64,000 bases of DNA from DAOPJM01 sp035399665 (lineage in GTDB: Bacteria > Bacillota > Clostridia > Christensenellales > CAG-138), in assembly GCA_035399665.1 (NCBI GenBank), contig DAOPJM010000001.1, positions 62,001 to 126,000 of the forward strand, read 5' to 3'. This document shows, piece by piece, positions 1 through 8,203 of this stretch. The translations under genes and the position numbers were made by a program. Below the pieces are notes generated by a model. It did not search any database. It worked only from the letters and a program-made list of their open reading frames with translations, and was not told where the DNA came from. The stretch's first letter is position 1. Each line of letters starts with the position of its first letter.

Positions 1-582
1 AAGATAACCTCCTTTTGCTTTCGCATAGTGCGGGAGCACAGAGATGTTTGCGTGCCGCTCCTGCCAATGATAAGCGAGGACGGGAGGCTGCTCTCTACGC
101 TCATCGCTTCGCCTCCGGGCTGCGGAAAGACCACAATGCTGAGGGATCTCATTCGAAAGGCATCAAACGGCGAGGACGGGCTGAACCCCGTGAAGGTTGC
201 GGTGGCGGATGAACGCTTCGAGCTGTCGGGCAGCTCACAGGGCAGGGAGGGATTTGATCTCGGGGTGCGAACGGATGTGATGAGCGGTATTTTGAAGAGC
301 AGCGGAATGACGCGGCTCGTGTGTACCATGTCGCCCGAGGTGATAGCGGTGGACGAACTTAGCCGCGACGAGGACGCGGAAGCGGTGCTGGACGCGTTCA
401 GCTGTGGCGTGATCGTGCTTGCGACGGCTCACGCGAAGGGCTTGAAGGAGCTGCTTTTGCGCCCCGCCATGCGCAGACTTTATGAAGCCGCCGTGTTCAA
501 AAGGTATGTTCTGCTCTGCGGGATTGGGCAGATAGCCGAGGTCAGAGACGAGGGCATGAGCGCCTTGGGGCAAGCGCAGTGA
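1..582 (+). CDS. spoIIIAA: Stage III sporulation protein AA, 5' partial
   Basis: This is the AAA-type ATPase of the SpoIIIA complex, thought to act on the mother-cell face of the channel that links mother cell and forespore. The frame is open from base 1, so the N-terminus lies outside the window. A GTG at 28 is only an internal codon, because the residues before it continue the family sequence. The Walker A motif reads SPPGCGKTT near bases 110-136, followed by a Walker B-like stretch ending in VDELS near 349-363. Its stop overlaps the start of spoIIIAB (GTGA), as expected in the tightly packed spoIIIA operon. Identification rests on the ATPase motifs plus seven following spoIIIA genes in canonical order. 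Confidence 0.95.
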   Translation, partial: KITSFCFRIVREHRDVCVPLLPMISEDGRLLSTLIASPPGCGKTTMLRDLIRKASNGEDGLNPVKVAVADERFELSGSSQGREGFDLGVRTDVMSGILKSSGMTRLVCTMSPEVIAVDELSRDEDAEAVLDAFSCGVIVLATAHAKGLKELLLRPAMRRLYEAAVFKRYVLLCGIGQIAEVRDEGMSALGQAQ

Positions 583-1043
583 AGACTGTGGCGATACTGT
601 TGACCTTCATCTCCTGTTGGGGGATGGGGCTTGCGTACTCGGCCCAAAAGCGCGCACGCTGCGGAAAGCTGCGAAGCCTGATAAGCGGGGTAAGGGATTT
701 CGTACAAAGGCTGAGCTATTCAAGAACGCCTTTATGCGATCTGATTGACGACATGGAGCGGGACGAAACGAGGGAGCTATTGGAAGTATATCTAAAGAGC
801 GGAGCAAAAGCGGCGGCGGATTGCATGGACTGCTTACAGCAAAGGGAAAAGGACGCATTGAAGGAGTTCTTAAGCGGACTTGACGCCATGGGTGCGGAGC
901 AGCTGAAGGAGAAGGCGCAATGGCTGCAAGCCACGTTAACGGACTGCCTTGCCGAAGCGGAAAGCGAGGCCAAGGGTAAAGGCAGGGCCGCAAGCGCGAT
1001 AGGGCTAATAGGCGGCGCGGCGCTTGCCGTGCTGATGCTCTGA
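579..1043 (+). CDS. spoIIIAB: Stage III sporulation protein AB
   Basis: The 154-residue protein has an N-terminal hydrophobic segment, a helical, charged central part and a hydrophobic C-terminal tail (about residues 138-154), the layout of SpoIIIAB, a GspF-like component of the SpoIIIA channel. It starts at a GTG that overlaps the spoIIIAA stop codon by four bases. It is slightly shorter than the Bacillus protein (about 170 residues). The assignment rests on order in the operon and overall topology, since the family has no short diagnostic motif. Confidence 0.9.
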   Translation: MKTVAILLTFISCWGMGLAYSAQKRARCGKLRSLISGVRDFVQRLSYSRTPLCDLIDDMERDETRELLEVYLKSGAKAAADCMDCLQQREKDALKEFLSGLDAMGAEQLKEKAQWLQATLTDCLAEAESEAKGKGRAASAIGLIGGAALAVLML

Positions 1044-1059
1044 CGCTTGGAGGGCCGAT

Positions 1060-1257
1060 ATGGAAATTACCGCGTTGTTCAAGATTGCGGGCATAGGCCT
1101 GCTTACCGCCATAGTGGTTCAGGTGCTGAAGCAAAACGGCAGGGACGAGCTGGCGACTGTCGCGGCCGTGGCGGGGCTTATAGTCGGCATGGTGATGATA
1201 CTCAATATGCTGTCGCAGCTCATGGACAGCGTAAGGCAGATTTTCCAGCTGTATTAG
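1060..1257 (+). CDS. spoIIIAC: Stage III sporulation protein AC
   Basis: A 65-residue protein with two hydrophobic segments (about residues 8-24 and 32-52) separated by a short KQNGRDE loop, the typical size and form of SpoIIIAC. It is an inner-membrane component of the SpoIIIA channel in the mother-cell membrane. The ATG follows a GGAGGG ribosome-binding site eight bases upstream. It sits 16 bases after spoIIIAB and 10 bases before spoIIIAD. Confidence 0.95.
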   Translation: MEITALFKIAGIGLLTAIVVQVLKQNGRDELATVAAVAGLIVGMVMILNMLSQLMDSVRQIFQLY

Positions 1258-1267
1258 GGAGGGACGA

Positions 1268-1663
1268 ATGAGGATAGCGGCGATGCTTATCACGGCCATA
1301 ACGGGAACAATTATGGCTTTGATTCTGAAGAACATACGCCCCGAGGCGGCGTTTGCCTGCGGGATAGTTACCGCCGTGATACTCATGACCGAGGCGCTGA
1401 GCTACATTACGGGGATAGCCGACGCCGTTTTTGAGTTCGCCGCACGTTACGGCGTGAATTCAGAGTACATCGCCTCTCTTGCAAGAATAGTCGGCATAAC
1501 CTGTCTTGCTCAGTTCGGGGTGGATACCTGCAAGGACGCGGGGCAGACGGCGATAGCCTCCCAGTTAGAGCTTTGCGGGAGGGTACTGATAATCGCATTG
1601 GCGTTGCCCGCCGTGGTGACGTTGATGGAGCTTGGGGCTTCGCTTCTCGGAGGTCTGCAATGA
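1268..1663 (+). CDS. spoIIIAD: Stage III sporulation protein AD
   Basis: A 131-residue polytopic membrane protein of the SpoIIIA channel, with hydrophobic segments near residues 5-20, 28-48 and 100-128. The central stretch around EYIASLARIVGITCLAQFG is the most conserved-looking part of the family. The ATG has a strong GGGAGGG site upstream. Its last codon overlaps the ATG of spoIIIAE (ATGA), so the two are probably translationally coupled. Confidence 0.95.
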   Translation: MRIAAMLITAITGTIMALILKNIRPEAAFACGIVTAVILMTEALSYITGIADAVFEFAARYGVNSEYIASLARIVGITCLAQFGVDTCKDAGQTAIASQLELCGRVLIIALALPAVVTLMELGASLLGGLQ

Positions 1664-2787
1664 TTGCTTTGCCGTCAGCAGTATGGTGGGGCAACGATAC
1701 GCCAACGCCTGTGCCGACGCCGGACATAGGAGGAGAGGCGGGAGATTTTGTTGAGTACATCATGGAGAACACCGACCTTAAGGCTTGGGACGTCTGGTTC
1801 TTCGGCAATTCTGACAGCTTTGGCGGGACTTGGGGCGTAAAGCCCTCAGACCTCTTGCCGCAGCTCATGGGCGGGCAGGGTTCTTCCAATGACGCTGTGA
1901 GCCTTGTTTGGGGTCTGATAACGGGGATGCTTTCCGGGGTTGTTGGGGTCTTTCTGATGTACATAGGCCTTGCCGTGATAAAGAGCCTGATAAACGGAAT
2001 GCGCCCCAAGGGAACCTTGCCCCAAACCGCGTCAAGCGTGATAAGGGTGTTCGCGGGACTGACCGCGCTTGCCGCCGTATGGGGGGCGGTGACAAGCTGT
2101 AAGGAATGCCTGTTGGGACTTGGAAAGCTGTCGGGAGTGCTGGCGCCCGTGCTGCTTGGACTATTAACGCTGTTTGGAATGGGTTCAAGCGCGATAGCGC
2201 AGCAGGCGGCGATGACGCTGTATGGCAGTACGGTAATCGGATGTCTTTCAAAGCTGGTACTGCCACTGGCGGCGGCGGGCGGGATAATGGGAGCGCTGGG
2301 GGCGTTTGGCAAGGAGCTGCACACGGACGGCTTTGGAAAGCTTTGCCACAAGGCCTGCAAGTGGATCATCGCGTTGATTTCCGCCGCATACTTTATCATG
2401 ACAGCGGTAAGGGGCATAAGCGGAGGGGCGGCTGACAGCGTGCTGCTTCGCACCACCAAGCTTGCGGCGGGGGGGCTGCCATTTGCGGGAGGACTGGTCT
2501 CGGACTCCTTGGAGACGGCGTTCGCCTGTATGAGATTGGTGAAGAACGCCGTTGGGTCTGTCGCCGTGCTGCTGGCTTTGGGGTATGTCGCAAAGCCTGT
2601 GATACTGCTGCTGCTGCATGGGCTGGCCCTGAGGATGGCGGCCGCGCTGTCAGTACCACTTGGGGCGGGAGGGCTGTCTCCGGTATTCGTTCAGATAGCC
2701 GATATGCTTTCGGTCATCCTGTCGATATTAGTGGCCGCGGCCGTCCTGCTCTGCGTGTGTGTGGCGGGAACAGCCCTGCTGTTATAG
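1660..2787 (+). CDS. spoIIIAE: Stage III sporulation protein AE
   Basis: The largest membrane component of the SpoIIIA channel, here 375 residues with a short soluble N-terminal region and then about seven hydrophobic segments. I chose the ATG at 1660 because it overlaps the spoIIIAD stop and has an SD-like GGAGG eleven bases upstream; a longer reading from 1573 would run through spoIIIAD. Bacillus SpoIIIAE (about 399 residues) carries a cleavable N-terminal signal. No clear signal peptide is visible here, since the first residues (MIALPSAVWWGNDTPTP) lack a long hydrophobic core, which is a mild oddity. Confidence 0.93.
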   Translation: MIALPSAVWWGNDTPTPVPTPDIGGEAGDFVEYIMENTDLKAWDVWFFGNSDSFGGTWGVKPSDLLPQLMGGQGSSNDAVSLVWGLITGMLSGVVGVFLMYIGLAVIKSLINGMRPKGTLPQTASSVIRVFAGLTALAAVWGAVTSCKECLLGLGKLSGVLAPVLLGLLTLFGMGSSAIAQQAAMTLYGSTVIGCLSKLVLPLAAAGGIMGALGAFGKELHTDGFGKLCHKACKWIIALISAAYFIMTAVRGISGGAADSVLLRTTKLAAGGLPFAGGLVSDSLETAFACMRLVKNAVGSVAVLLALGYVAKPVILLLLHGLALRMAAALSVPLGAGGLSPVFVQIADMLSVILSILVAAAVLLCVCVAGTALLL

Positions 2788-2794
2788 GAGAGTT

Positions 2795-2989
2795 ATGGAT
2801 AAAGCTTTGAGCTTGATGCTGAGTTTTTTCACCACGGCGGCCGCCCTTGGGATGGTAAGCTCACTCTTGGGCGCGCTGCCGGTGGACGGCGCTTTGCAAA
2901 GGAGCGGCAGAACGGCGTGCGGACTGCTGTACGTCTCACAGCTTTGCCTGCTGCTCTTTGAGCTGCTGAACGAATGGGGGATAGGATGA
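2795..2989 (+). CDS. spoIIIAF: Minimal SpoIIIAF-like membrane protein
   Basis: A 64-residue protein in the exact operon position of spoIIIAF, between spoIIIAE and spoIIIAG. It has two hydrophobic segments (about residues 5-25 and 40-58) joined by a short loop, matching the N-terminal membrane part of SpoIIIAF. The family protein is normally about 200 residues and ends in a soluble ring-building domain, absent here. The following gene starts inside its stop codon (ATGA at 2986), so no remnant of the missing domain lies downstream. The ATG at 2795 has GGAGAG six bases upstream. It is either a genuinely reduced SpoIIIAF or a substitute small membrane protein; the position favours the former. Confidence 0.75.
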   Translation: MDKALSLMLSFFTTAAALGMVSSLLGALPVDGALQRSGRTACGLLYVSQLCLLLFELLNEWGIG

Positions 2990-3549
2990 TTAAGAAACTC
3001 ACGGATTTTGTTAAGGGTCTGGGCAAGAAAAAGAGCATAGCCCTCTATGTCGCAATGCTTGCCGTGGCGTTGGCGCTGTATTTTCTGTCAAGCTATACTG
3101 GCGGAATGTCGTGCGTAAAAAGCGAAAGCAAGACCCAAGCGACACAGCAGAGCGGAGACGATATGGAGCAACGGCTTGTGCGGGTGCTGTCGTGCATACG
3201 CGGGGCGGGTAAGGTGGAGGTCATGGTGACCTATGAGACAACGGACGAGGTAGTAACCGCGATGACGCGACAGATCGACGAGCAAAGCTCAGGGACGGAG
3301 GGGCAGAGCGGCAGCACCTTCATCGAGCAGCGCAGCGAGACTGTGCAGCCCGCGACTATTACGACGGAGAACGGACAGGAGGCGATAGTACTCTACAAGC
3401 GCGAACCCGAACTGCGCGGGGTCGTAGTGGTGGCGCAGGGCGCGGCGGACTTGACGGTACGCCTTAACTTACAGCGTGCGGTACAGGCTGTGACAGGGCT
3501 GCCGCTGTGTGCAATCGAAGTTCTTGAAATGGGATATGACGAGGATTAG
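2986..3549 (+). CDS. spoIIIAG: Stage III sporulation protein AG
   Basis: A 187-residue protein with a basic N-terminus, one membrane segment (about residues 20-36) and a soluble domain starting with a GAGKVEVMVTYE-like strand, the hallmark of SpoIIIAG. In model spore-formers it forms the large ring of the mother cell-forespore channel. I start it at the ATG overlapping the spoIIIAF stop; an in-frame ATG at 2974 lies within spoIIIAF and is less likely. It is shorter than the Bacillus protein (about 229 residues), and residues 88-104 form a Ser/Gly/Gln-rich insert in the ring domain. Confidence 0.93.
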   Translation: MIKKLTDFVKGLGKKKSIALYVAMLAVALALYFLSSYTGGMSCVKSESKTQATQQSGDDMEQRLVRVLSCIRGAGKVEVMVTYETTDEVVTAMTRQIDEQSSGTEGQSGSTFIEQRSETVQPATITTENGQEAIVLYKREPELRGVVVVAQGAADLTVRLNLQRAVQAVTGLPLCAIEVLEMGYDED

Positions 3550-3584
3550 CCGCATACAATACAGCAAATAAAAAGGAGGACGGT

Positions 3585-4106
3585 ATGAAAAAGTTCGATC
3601 TCAAGAAGGTGTTCAACAAGCGTATAATAACGTTGGTGGCGGTATGCCTGCTGCTTGTGGGAGCGGTCGGGGCAAACGTGTTGCTGTCGAATAAGGATAA
3701 GGACGGCGAGCAGGACACACCGCAAACGGAGCAGGTCAGCTCGGTTACAAACACGTCGGGACAAAGCTTCTTTGATGTGTTCCGCGACGAGCGCGACAGC
3801 GTCAGAACTCAGGAAATAGCCTACTTGGACGCAATTGTGGCACAGGGAGCGGACGAGGCTACGATATCGGACGCGCAGCAGCAGAAGCTTGATCTTGTGT
3901 ACTGCATGGAGCTGGAGGTCACCTGCGAGAATCTCATCAAGGCGAAGGGCTTTGAGGAGGTAATAGTGTCCATGCACAAGGGCAGCGTAAACGTTATAGT
4001 CGGTACGGAGTCGCTTACCGACGAGCAGGTTGCGCAGATCCTTGACATAGTGCTGCGCGAGACGGGCGAGGCCGCGGAGAATGTCAAGGTCTCAACGGCA
4101 CAATAG
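3585..4106 (+). CDS. spoIIIAH: Stage III sporulation protein AH
   Basis: A 173-residue protein with a short cytoplasmic N-terminus, one membrane segment (about residues 14-31), a linker and a C-terminal domain of the YscJ/FliF ring-building type. In known spore-formers SpoIIIAH crosses the intermembrane space and binds SpoIIQ of the forespore; a SpoIIQ candidate lies at 43062-43805. A good AAAAGGAGG site precedes the ATG. It is the last gene of the spoIIIA operon, 35 bases after spoIIIAG. Confidence 0.95.
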   Translation: MKKFDLKKVFNKRIITLVAVCLLLVGAVGANVLLSNKDKDGEQDTPQTEQVSSVTNTSGQSFFDVFRDERDSVRTQEIAYLDAIVAQGADEATISDAQQQKLDLVYCMELEVTCENLIKAKGFEEVIVSMHKGSVNVIVGTESLTDEQVAQILDIVLRETGEAAENVKVSTAQ

Positions 4107-4149
4107 CAAGAAATACTTCAAGATATCACAAAAACTTTGAAATGCGGCG

Positions 4150-4178
4150 TTTACTTTCGTCTCCGACTGTGATATACT
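4150..4178 (+). promoter_or_regulatory. SigA-type promoter for the asp23 operon
   Basis: TTTACT (4150-4155) and TATACT (4173-4178) are separated by 17 bases, and the asp23 start lies 43 bases downstream. This separates the vegetative asp23-nusB-xse-dxs gene set from the sporulation operon before it. Confidence 0.65.
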
Positions 4179-4220
4179 CACAATGTAAAAAAATTCAACT
4201 CACAAAAGGAGGCAGCAACC

Positions 4221-4640
4221 ATGGAAGACAACAAAATGACTGTTGAAAATGCAGTTGGCGGTAAGATAGTGTTTGCGGATGACGTTGTAGCTACCATAGC
4301 GTCTTTGGCAACCGAGGATGTAGAAGGTGTTGCGGGTCTTAGCGGAACGGCTATCGAAGGCTTGTCCGAGAAGCTCGGCAAGAAGAGCTATACCAAGGGT
4401 ATCAAGGTTGAAGTAGGCGAGCAGGAGTGCGCGGTCGATTTGACGCTCATCGTCAAGTATGGCTTCCGTATTCAAGAGGTTTGCAAGAACGTTCAGGACG
4501 CTGTCAAGTCCTCAATCGAGACTATGACCGGACTTAAAGCCGTCGAGGTCAACATCTATGTACAGTCCGTCACGTTCCCGACCGAGAAGGTTAAGGAGCC
4601 TGCGCCCAAGGCGCCCGAGCCCGCTCCGAGAGTAAAGTAG
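4221..4640 (+). CDS. Asp23/Gls24 family envelope stress protein
   Basis: A 139-residue member of the Asp23/Gls24 family, recognised by the GKIVFADDVVATIASLA start and the VKYGFRIQEV segment. In Staphylococcus, Asp23 is a membrane-associated protein tethered by AmaP and linked to cell-envelope homeostasis. The two following genes (AmaP-like and DUF2273) match that partnership. The C-terminus ends in a Lys/Pro/Ala-rich tail. An AAAAGGAGG site precedes the ATG, and a hairpin terminator follows. Confidence 0.92.
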   Translation: MEDNKMTVENAVGGKIVFADDVVATIASLATEDVEGVAGLSGTAIEGLSEKLGKKSYTKGIKVEVGEQECAVDLTLIVKYGFRIQEVCKNVQDAVKSSIETMTGLKAVEVNIYVQSVTFPTEKVKEPAPKAPEPAPRVK

Positions 4641-4674
4641 TCTGACGGGCAAGAGCAATACTTGAAACATAACA

Positions 4675-4729
4675 GACCGGCCGCCGTTCAAGCTTTTAAC
4701 TAAGAGCGGCGGCATGGTCGGGTTTTTGT
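4675..4729 (+). terminator. Hairpin terminator after asp23
   Basis: An imperfect inverted repeat (GACCGGCCGCCG at 4675 with CGGCGGCATGGTC ending at 4719) is followed by GGGTTTTTGTT. It lies between asp23 and amaP and probably attenuates rather than ends the operon. Confidence 0.65.
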
Positions 4730-4757
4730 TGTAATCGGCAAAGGAAAGGATAGACAA

Positions 4758-5288
4758 ATGAGAATTATTGACAAGATCCTGCTGGTGATGCTGGCCGTGC
4801 TGACCATCCTGATGAGCGTGTTCATGGTGCTTTTGTCGTTTGACGTGGCCATGCCGCTCTCGGATTACGAACTGAGCATTATTTGCTACTGCGTGGCGGG
4901 CGTTATGACCGTTATTTCATTCCGCATGTTCTTTGCCATAGGTTCGGGTAAGAGGGGCGCACAGAAGCCGAATGGAGCCTTGGTACAGAGGACTGATATC
5001 GGGAGCGCTTTTATTTCCCTGTCGGCTATAAACGCCATGGTTCAAAAGCAGGTTAAGGCGAATAAGCAGGTACGCGACTGCGCGAGCGAAGTCTATACCA
5101 AAGACGAGGACGGAGTATTCATCAGGCTAAAGCTTCAGCTTATGCCCGATACCAAGATAGTCGAGTTGTCCGCCGAGTTACAGTCACAGCTCAAGAGCTA
5201 TATCGAGAGCATGAGCGGCATCACGGTGCTTGACATCGAGATTCTTGTCGAGGCGAGCAACACCGCGAACCAAGGCCGCGTAGACTAA
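4758..5288 (+). CDS. amaP: Alkaline shock response membrane anchor protein AmaP
   Basis: A 176-residue protein with two N-terminal membrane segments (about residues 5-28 and 40-62) and a C-terminal domain related to Asp23 (ISLSAINAMVQKQVK region onward). AmaP anchors Asp23 to the membrane. It lies between asp23 and a DUF2273 gene, the usual arrangement. The start has AAAGGA upstream. Confidence 0.88.
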   Translation: MRIIDKILLVMLAVLTILMSVFMVLLSFDVAMPLSDYELSIICYCVAGVMTVISFRMFFAIGSGKRGAQKPNGALVQRTDIGSAFISLSAINAMVQKQVKANKQVRDCASEVYTKDEDGVFIRLKLQLMPDTKIVELSAELQSQLKSYIESMSGITVLDIEILVEASNTANQGRVD

Positions 5289-5302
5289 AGCGGGTGGAAG
5301 TC

Positions 5303-5518
5303 ATGAAGGAATTCTTTGCCGAGCATAAATGGCTTGTAGTCTGCGTTTCGACAGCGATAATCGTAGGAGTGATGCTGCTGACACTTGGGTTTTGGCGCAC
5401 GCTGCTTTTAACTGTGCTGATAAGCATAGGAACCTTCTTCGGAATAATGCTTGACAAGGGCGGCGCACAGGCCGTGAGCGATTTCTTTAAAAACTTGTTC
5501 GGAAAGGGTAATGTATGA
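5303..5518 (+). CDS. DUF2273 small membrane protein
   Basis: A 71-residue protein with two hydrophobic segments (about residues 10-26 and 31-47) ending in a basic tail. DUF2273 proteins regularly lie beside asp23 and amaP; their function is unknown, and a role in envelope stress is inferred from that linkage. I start at ATG 5303, six bases after a GGGTGGA site, rather than at the GTG at 5294. The stop overlaps the nusB ATG. Confidence 0.82.
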   Translation: MKEFFAEHKWLVVCVSTAIIVGVMLLTLGFWRTLLLTVLISIGTFFGIMLDKGGAQAVSDFFKNLFGKGNV

Positions 5519-5922
5519 ACCGTTCAATGGCGCGAGAGCTTGCCATGAAACTGCTGTACTCAAGGTCGGTCGGAGGCGACGACACCTTTGAGTGCGTAAA
5601 GGAACAGTCCGAGATAACGGCAGGCTTGAGCGAGGAGGATATGGAGTTCGCTCATGACATCATAAACGGCGTCACGGAGAACGCCGCGAGGATAGACGAG
5701 CTGATCGATGAGTCCTCCAGCAACTGGAAGGTGTCGCGTATGCCCAAGGTGGATCTGTGTATTATGCGCATTGCCGCCTTCGAGCTGTTGTATCAGCCAA
5801 ACATACCTTATGCCGCGACGGTGAACGAGGCGGTAGAGCTTGCCAAACGCTACGGCGACGGCGGCACACCCAAGTTCGTCAACGGTGTGCTTGGAGCTAT
5901 AATAAAGAAGCTGCCCCAATAA
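5515..5922 (+). CDS. nusB: Transcription antitermination factor NusB
   Basis: A 135-residue all-helical protein with the family start (SMARELAMKLLYS) and the C-terminal segments YAATVNEAVELAKRYG and KFVNGVLGAI that identify NusB. With NusE (S10) it binds boxA RNA and promotes antitermination of rRNA operons. It overlaps the upstream DUF2273 gene by four bases. The order nusB-xseA-xseB-ispA-dxs is common in Clostridia. Confidence 0.97.
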   Translation: MNRSMARELAMKLLYSRSVGGDDTFECVKEQSEITAGLSEEDMEFAHDIINGVTENAARIDELIDESSSNWKVSRMPKVDLCIMRIAAFELLYQPNIPYAATVNEAVELAKRYGDGGTPKFVNGVLGAIIKKLPQ

Positions 5923-5958
5923 CGGAAAGCTTCATAAAATCTATGACGGAAATACTCG

Positions 5959-5985
5959 GCGCCGTTCGTTTTGTCGAACGGTGCT
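5959..5985 (+). terminator. Stem-loop between nusB and xseA
   Basis: GCGCCGTTCG pairs with CGAACGGTGC across a short T-rich loop. There is no long T-run after it, so it may be an attenuator or RNA-processing site rather than a full terminator. Confidence 0.45.
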
Positions 5986-6004
5986 TTGTACGATAAGGGG
6001 AACG

Positions 6005-7228
6005 ATGGAGCTAAATCCCGTGTTCAGCGTTTCGGAGCTGAACGAATACGTCGGAACGCTGCTGACGATGGATGACAATTTGGCCAACCTCAGTGTGAGG
6101 GGAGAGATCTCCGGACTTAGGAAACAAAGCTCGGGGCATATCTACTTCGTGTTGAAGGACGCCGAAAGTCAGGTGCGCTGTGTGATGTTCAAACAGAATG
6201 TGCTGCGGCTGCGATTTATTCCAAGGGACGGTATGCAGGTGACGATTAGCGGCTATGCCTCCCTGTATGAGCGTGACGGCAGCTTTCAGGTGTACGCCGT
6301 TTCGCTTGCCAAGGAGGGCGAGGGAGATCTTTACAGGCAGTATTTGCGGCAAAAGGAGGAGCTTGAAAGGCTTGGTTGGTTCGACGCCGAGCACAAGAAA
6401 GCCATTCCATCCTTACCGCGCTGCGTTGGTGTGGTGACGTCCCCCACAGGGGCGGCGCTGCAAGACATAAAGAAGGTTTTGTCACGCAGATTTTCGAATA
6501 TGCCGCTTGTGCTGTATCCCTCTTTAGTACAGGGCGATGGTGCTGAGGACGAGCTTTCGGCGGCCATCAACAAGGCTTCACGCGAGAAACGCTGTGATGT
6601 GTTGATAGTCGGAAGGGGCGGCGGCAGCATGGAAGACCTTTGGGCGTTCAATCTGATGAAGGTTGTGCAATCCGTGCATGAGTGCGAGATACCTGTTATT
6701 TCGGCGGTTGGGCATGAGACCGATTTCACGCTTACCGACTTTGTCGCGGACTTGCGCGCACCCACGCCGTCGGCGGCGGCGGAGCTGGCCGTTCCCGAAT
6801 TGGATGCTCTTTTGAACCGCCTTGCGTCGGTGGGAGATAGGCTTATGAGTGCGGTGCAAACAGGGATAATGCGAAAGCGCGAGCGGCTGTCCATGTGCGC
6901 GGCGGATAAAGCCTTTGTCAAGGTCGAGCACAAGCTTGACGGCTTGCGGCAGAGGCTGTCTACGGACAAGGATTTGTTGATACGGGCGGCGGTTTCGGCA
7001 TCAACAGCAAGGCGCGCAAGCATAGAGCTGATGTACGGCAAGCTCTCCGCGTATGACCCCAAGCGCACACTTATGCGCGGGTTCGCTTTCGTAACGGACG
7101 AAGGCGGAGCGGTGGTTGCAAAGGCAGAGGGTATTGACGGGGGACAGGCTCTGAATGTGAATTTCATAGACGGAGCAATAAATGTTATCGTGAAGGATGT
7201 AGGTAAGGCCGATGGAAGAAACGTTTGA
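6005..7228 (+). CDS. xseA: Exodeoxyribonuclease VII large subunit
   Basis: A 407-residue subunit of exonuclease VII, which degrades single-stranded DNA from both ends. The N-terminal OB-fold (VSELNEYVGTLL, then VRGEISGLRKQSSGHIYFVLKD) is followed by the catalytic domain with GVVTSPTGAALQDI, VGRGGGSMEDLWAFN and SAVGHETDFTL. The C-terminus is a coiled-coil region. I start at ATG 6005, four bases after AAGGGG; the longer reading from 5981 lacks an SD and begins in the hairpin region. It overlaps xseB by 17 bases. Confidence 0.97.
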   Translation: MELNPVFSVSELNEYVGTLLTMDDNLANLSVRGEISGLRKQSSGHIYFVLKDAESQVRCVMFKQNVLRLRFIPRDGMQVTISGYASLYERDGSFQVYAVSLAKEGEGDLYRQYLRQKEELERLGWFDAEHKKAIPSLPRCVGVVTSPTGAALQDIKKVLSRRFSNMPLVLYPSLVQGDGAEDELSAAINKASREKRCDVLIVGRGGGSMEDLWAFNLMKVVQSVHECEIPVISAVGHETDFTLTDFVADLRAPTPSAAAELAVPELDALLNRLASVGDRLMSAVQTGIMRKRERLSMCAADKAFVKVEHKLDGLRQRLSTDKDLLIRAAVSASTARRASIELMYGKLSAYDPKRTLMRGFAFVTDEGGAVVAKAEGIDGGQALNVNFIDGAINVIVKDVGKADGRNV

Positions 7229-7400
7229 ACAGAAGCTGAATAAGCTTGAGGGGATTATCACAGCCCTTGAGGGCGGGCAGACCTCCCTTTCGGAGATGAT
7301 GGAGCTGTACGAACAGGGTGTAAAGCTGTACCGAGAGTGCGGCGCTCAGCTCGAAGATTTTGACAAACGCTTAAACGAGCAGGCAAGCGGTGATAAGTGA
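7212..7400 (+). CDS. xseB: Exodeoxyribonuclease VII small subunit
   Basis: A 62-residue helical protein with the typical FEQKLNKLEGIITALE start and MELYEQGVKLYREC motif of XseB. Several copies of it bind the large subunit. It overlaps the 3' end of xseA and is followed directly by ispA, indicating coupled translation. Confidence 0.96.
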   Translation: MEETFEQKLNKLEGIITALEGGQTSLSEMMELYEQGVKLYRECGAQLEDFDKRLNEQASGDK

Positions 7401-8203
7401 TGAACGAGACCGCAGCGTTAATTGACGCGGAGCTGACAATGCTCTGCGAAAGCCATATTCGCGGGGACAGGCTTCAAAAGACGGTCTTGTATGGACTTAT
7501 GAGCGGGGGCAAACGCCTGCGCCCATGCTTGGCTGTAAAGAGCGCGGAGCTTGTTGGAGGCGGAGTAAAGGACGCCCTGCCCTTTGCCTGCGCCATAGAG
7601 CTTATTCATTGCTATTCATTGGTGCATGACGATTTGCCCGCAATGGACAATGACGACATGAGAAGGGGAAAGCCCTCATGCCATAAGGCCTGCGGTGAAG
7701 CTAACGCCATACTTGCGGGCGACGCAATGCTGACCTTAGCCGCCGAAACGCTTGCCGAGGTTTCGGGCAAGGACGACGCCAAGAGCAGCGTGTTTCGCGG
7801 AGCTATGGATATGGTGGAGGGACAGGTCGAGGACCTTGAAAACAGGGTTTACGACGGCAAGTCCATCCTGGAGATGTACGCGAAAAAGACCGGAGCGCTT
7901 TTTGTCGCTGCGGTGCGGTCGGGTGCGCAAAGCGCGGGATGCCATATAGCGGAGCTTACCGCCCTGACCGAGTTTGCGAGGAGCTTTGGACTGATGTTTC
8001 AGCTTGCCGATGATTTCGCGGACGCTTTGAAGGACAAGGAACAGGGCAAGCAGACCTATCTTTCCATAGCGGGCAGAGAGGCCGCCGCGAGCTTAATGCA
8101 TGACTCCGCCAATCGCGCAAGGGCCATGCTCAAAGGCTTTGACGGACAAGCCGCAGCGGAGCTTTGCAACCTGATAGACAGTATTTCGGGAGCGGAGAAA
8201 TGA
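7400..8203 (+). CDS. ispA: Polyprenyl (farnesyl-type) diphosphate synthase
   Basis: A 267-residue short-chain prenyl transferase that condenses isopentenyl and allylic diphosphates. The first Asp-rich motif reads HDDLPAMDNDDMRRGKPS and the second LADDFADA; GGKRLRP near the N-terminus binds substrate. ATG 7400 overlaps the xseB stop; a GTG three bases earlier is also possible. The following dxs gene supplies MEP-pathway precursors, so the pair links isoprenoid precursor synthesis to chain elongation. Confidence 0.95.
   Translation: MNETAALIDAELTMLCESHIRGDRLQKTVLYGLMSGGKRLRPCLAVKSAELVGGGVKDALPFACAIELIHCYSLVHDDLPAMDNDDMRRGKPSCHKACGEANAILAGDAMLTLAAETLAEVSGKDDAKSSVFRGAMDMVEGQVEDLENRVYDGKSILEMYAKKTGALFVAAVRSGAQSAGCHIAELTALTEFARSFGLMFQLADDFADALKDKEQGKQTYLSIAGREAAASLMHDSANRARAMLKGFDGQAAAELCNLIDSISGAEK

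Noticed and set aside
1..17. A 17-base identity between the window start and 57261-57277
   Set aside because: The first lies inside spoIIIAA coding sequence and the second is the complement of a Shine-Dalgarno region. One 17-base match between two points in 64 kb is within chance.
1407..2459. 350-codon frame antisense to spoIIIAD/AE
   Set aside because: Opposite-strand shadow of coding bias; Pro/Ser-rich with no domain.
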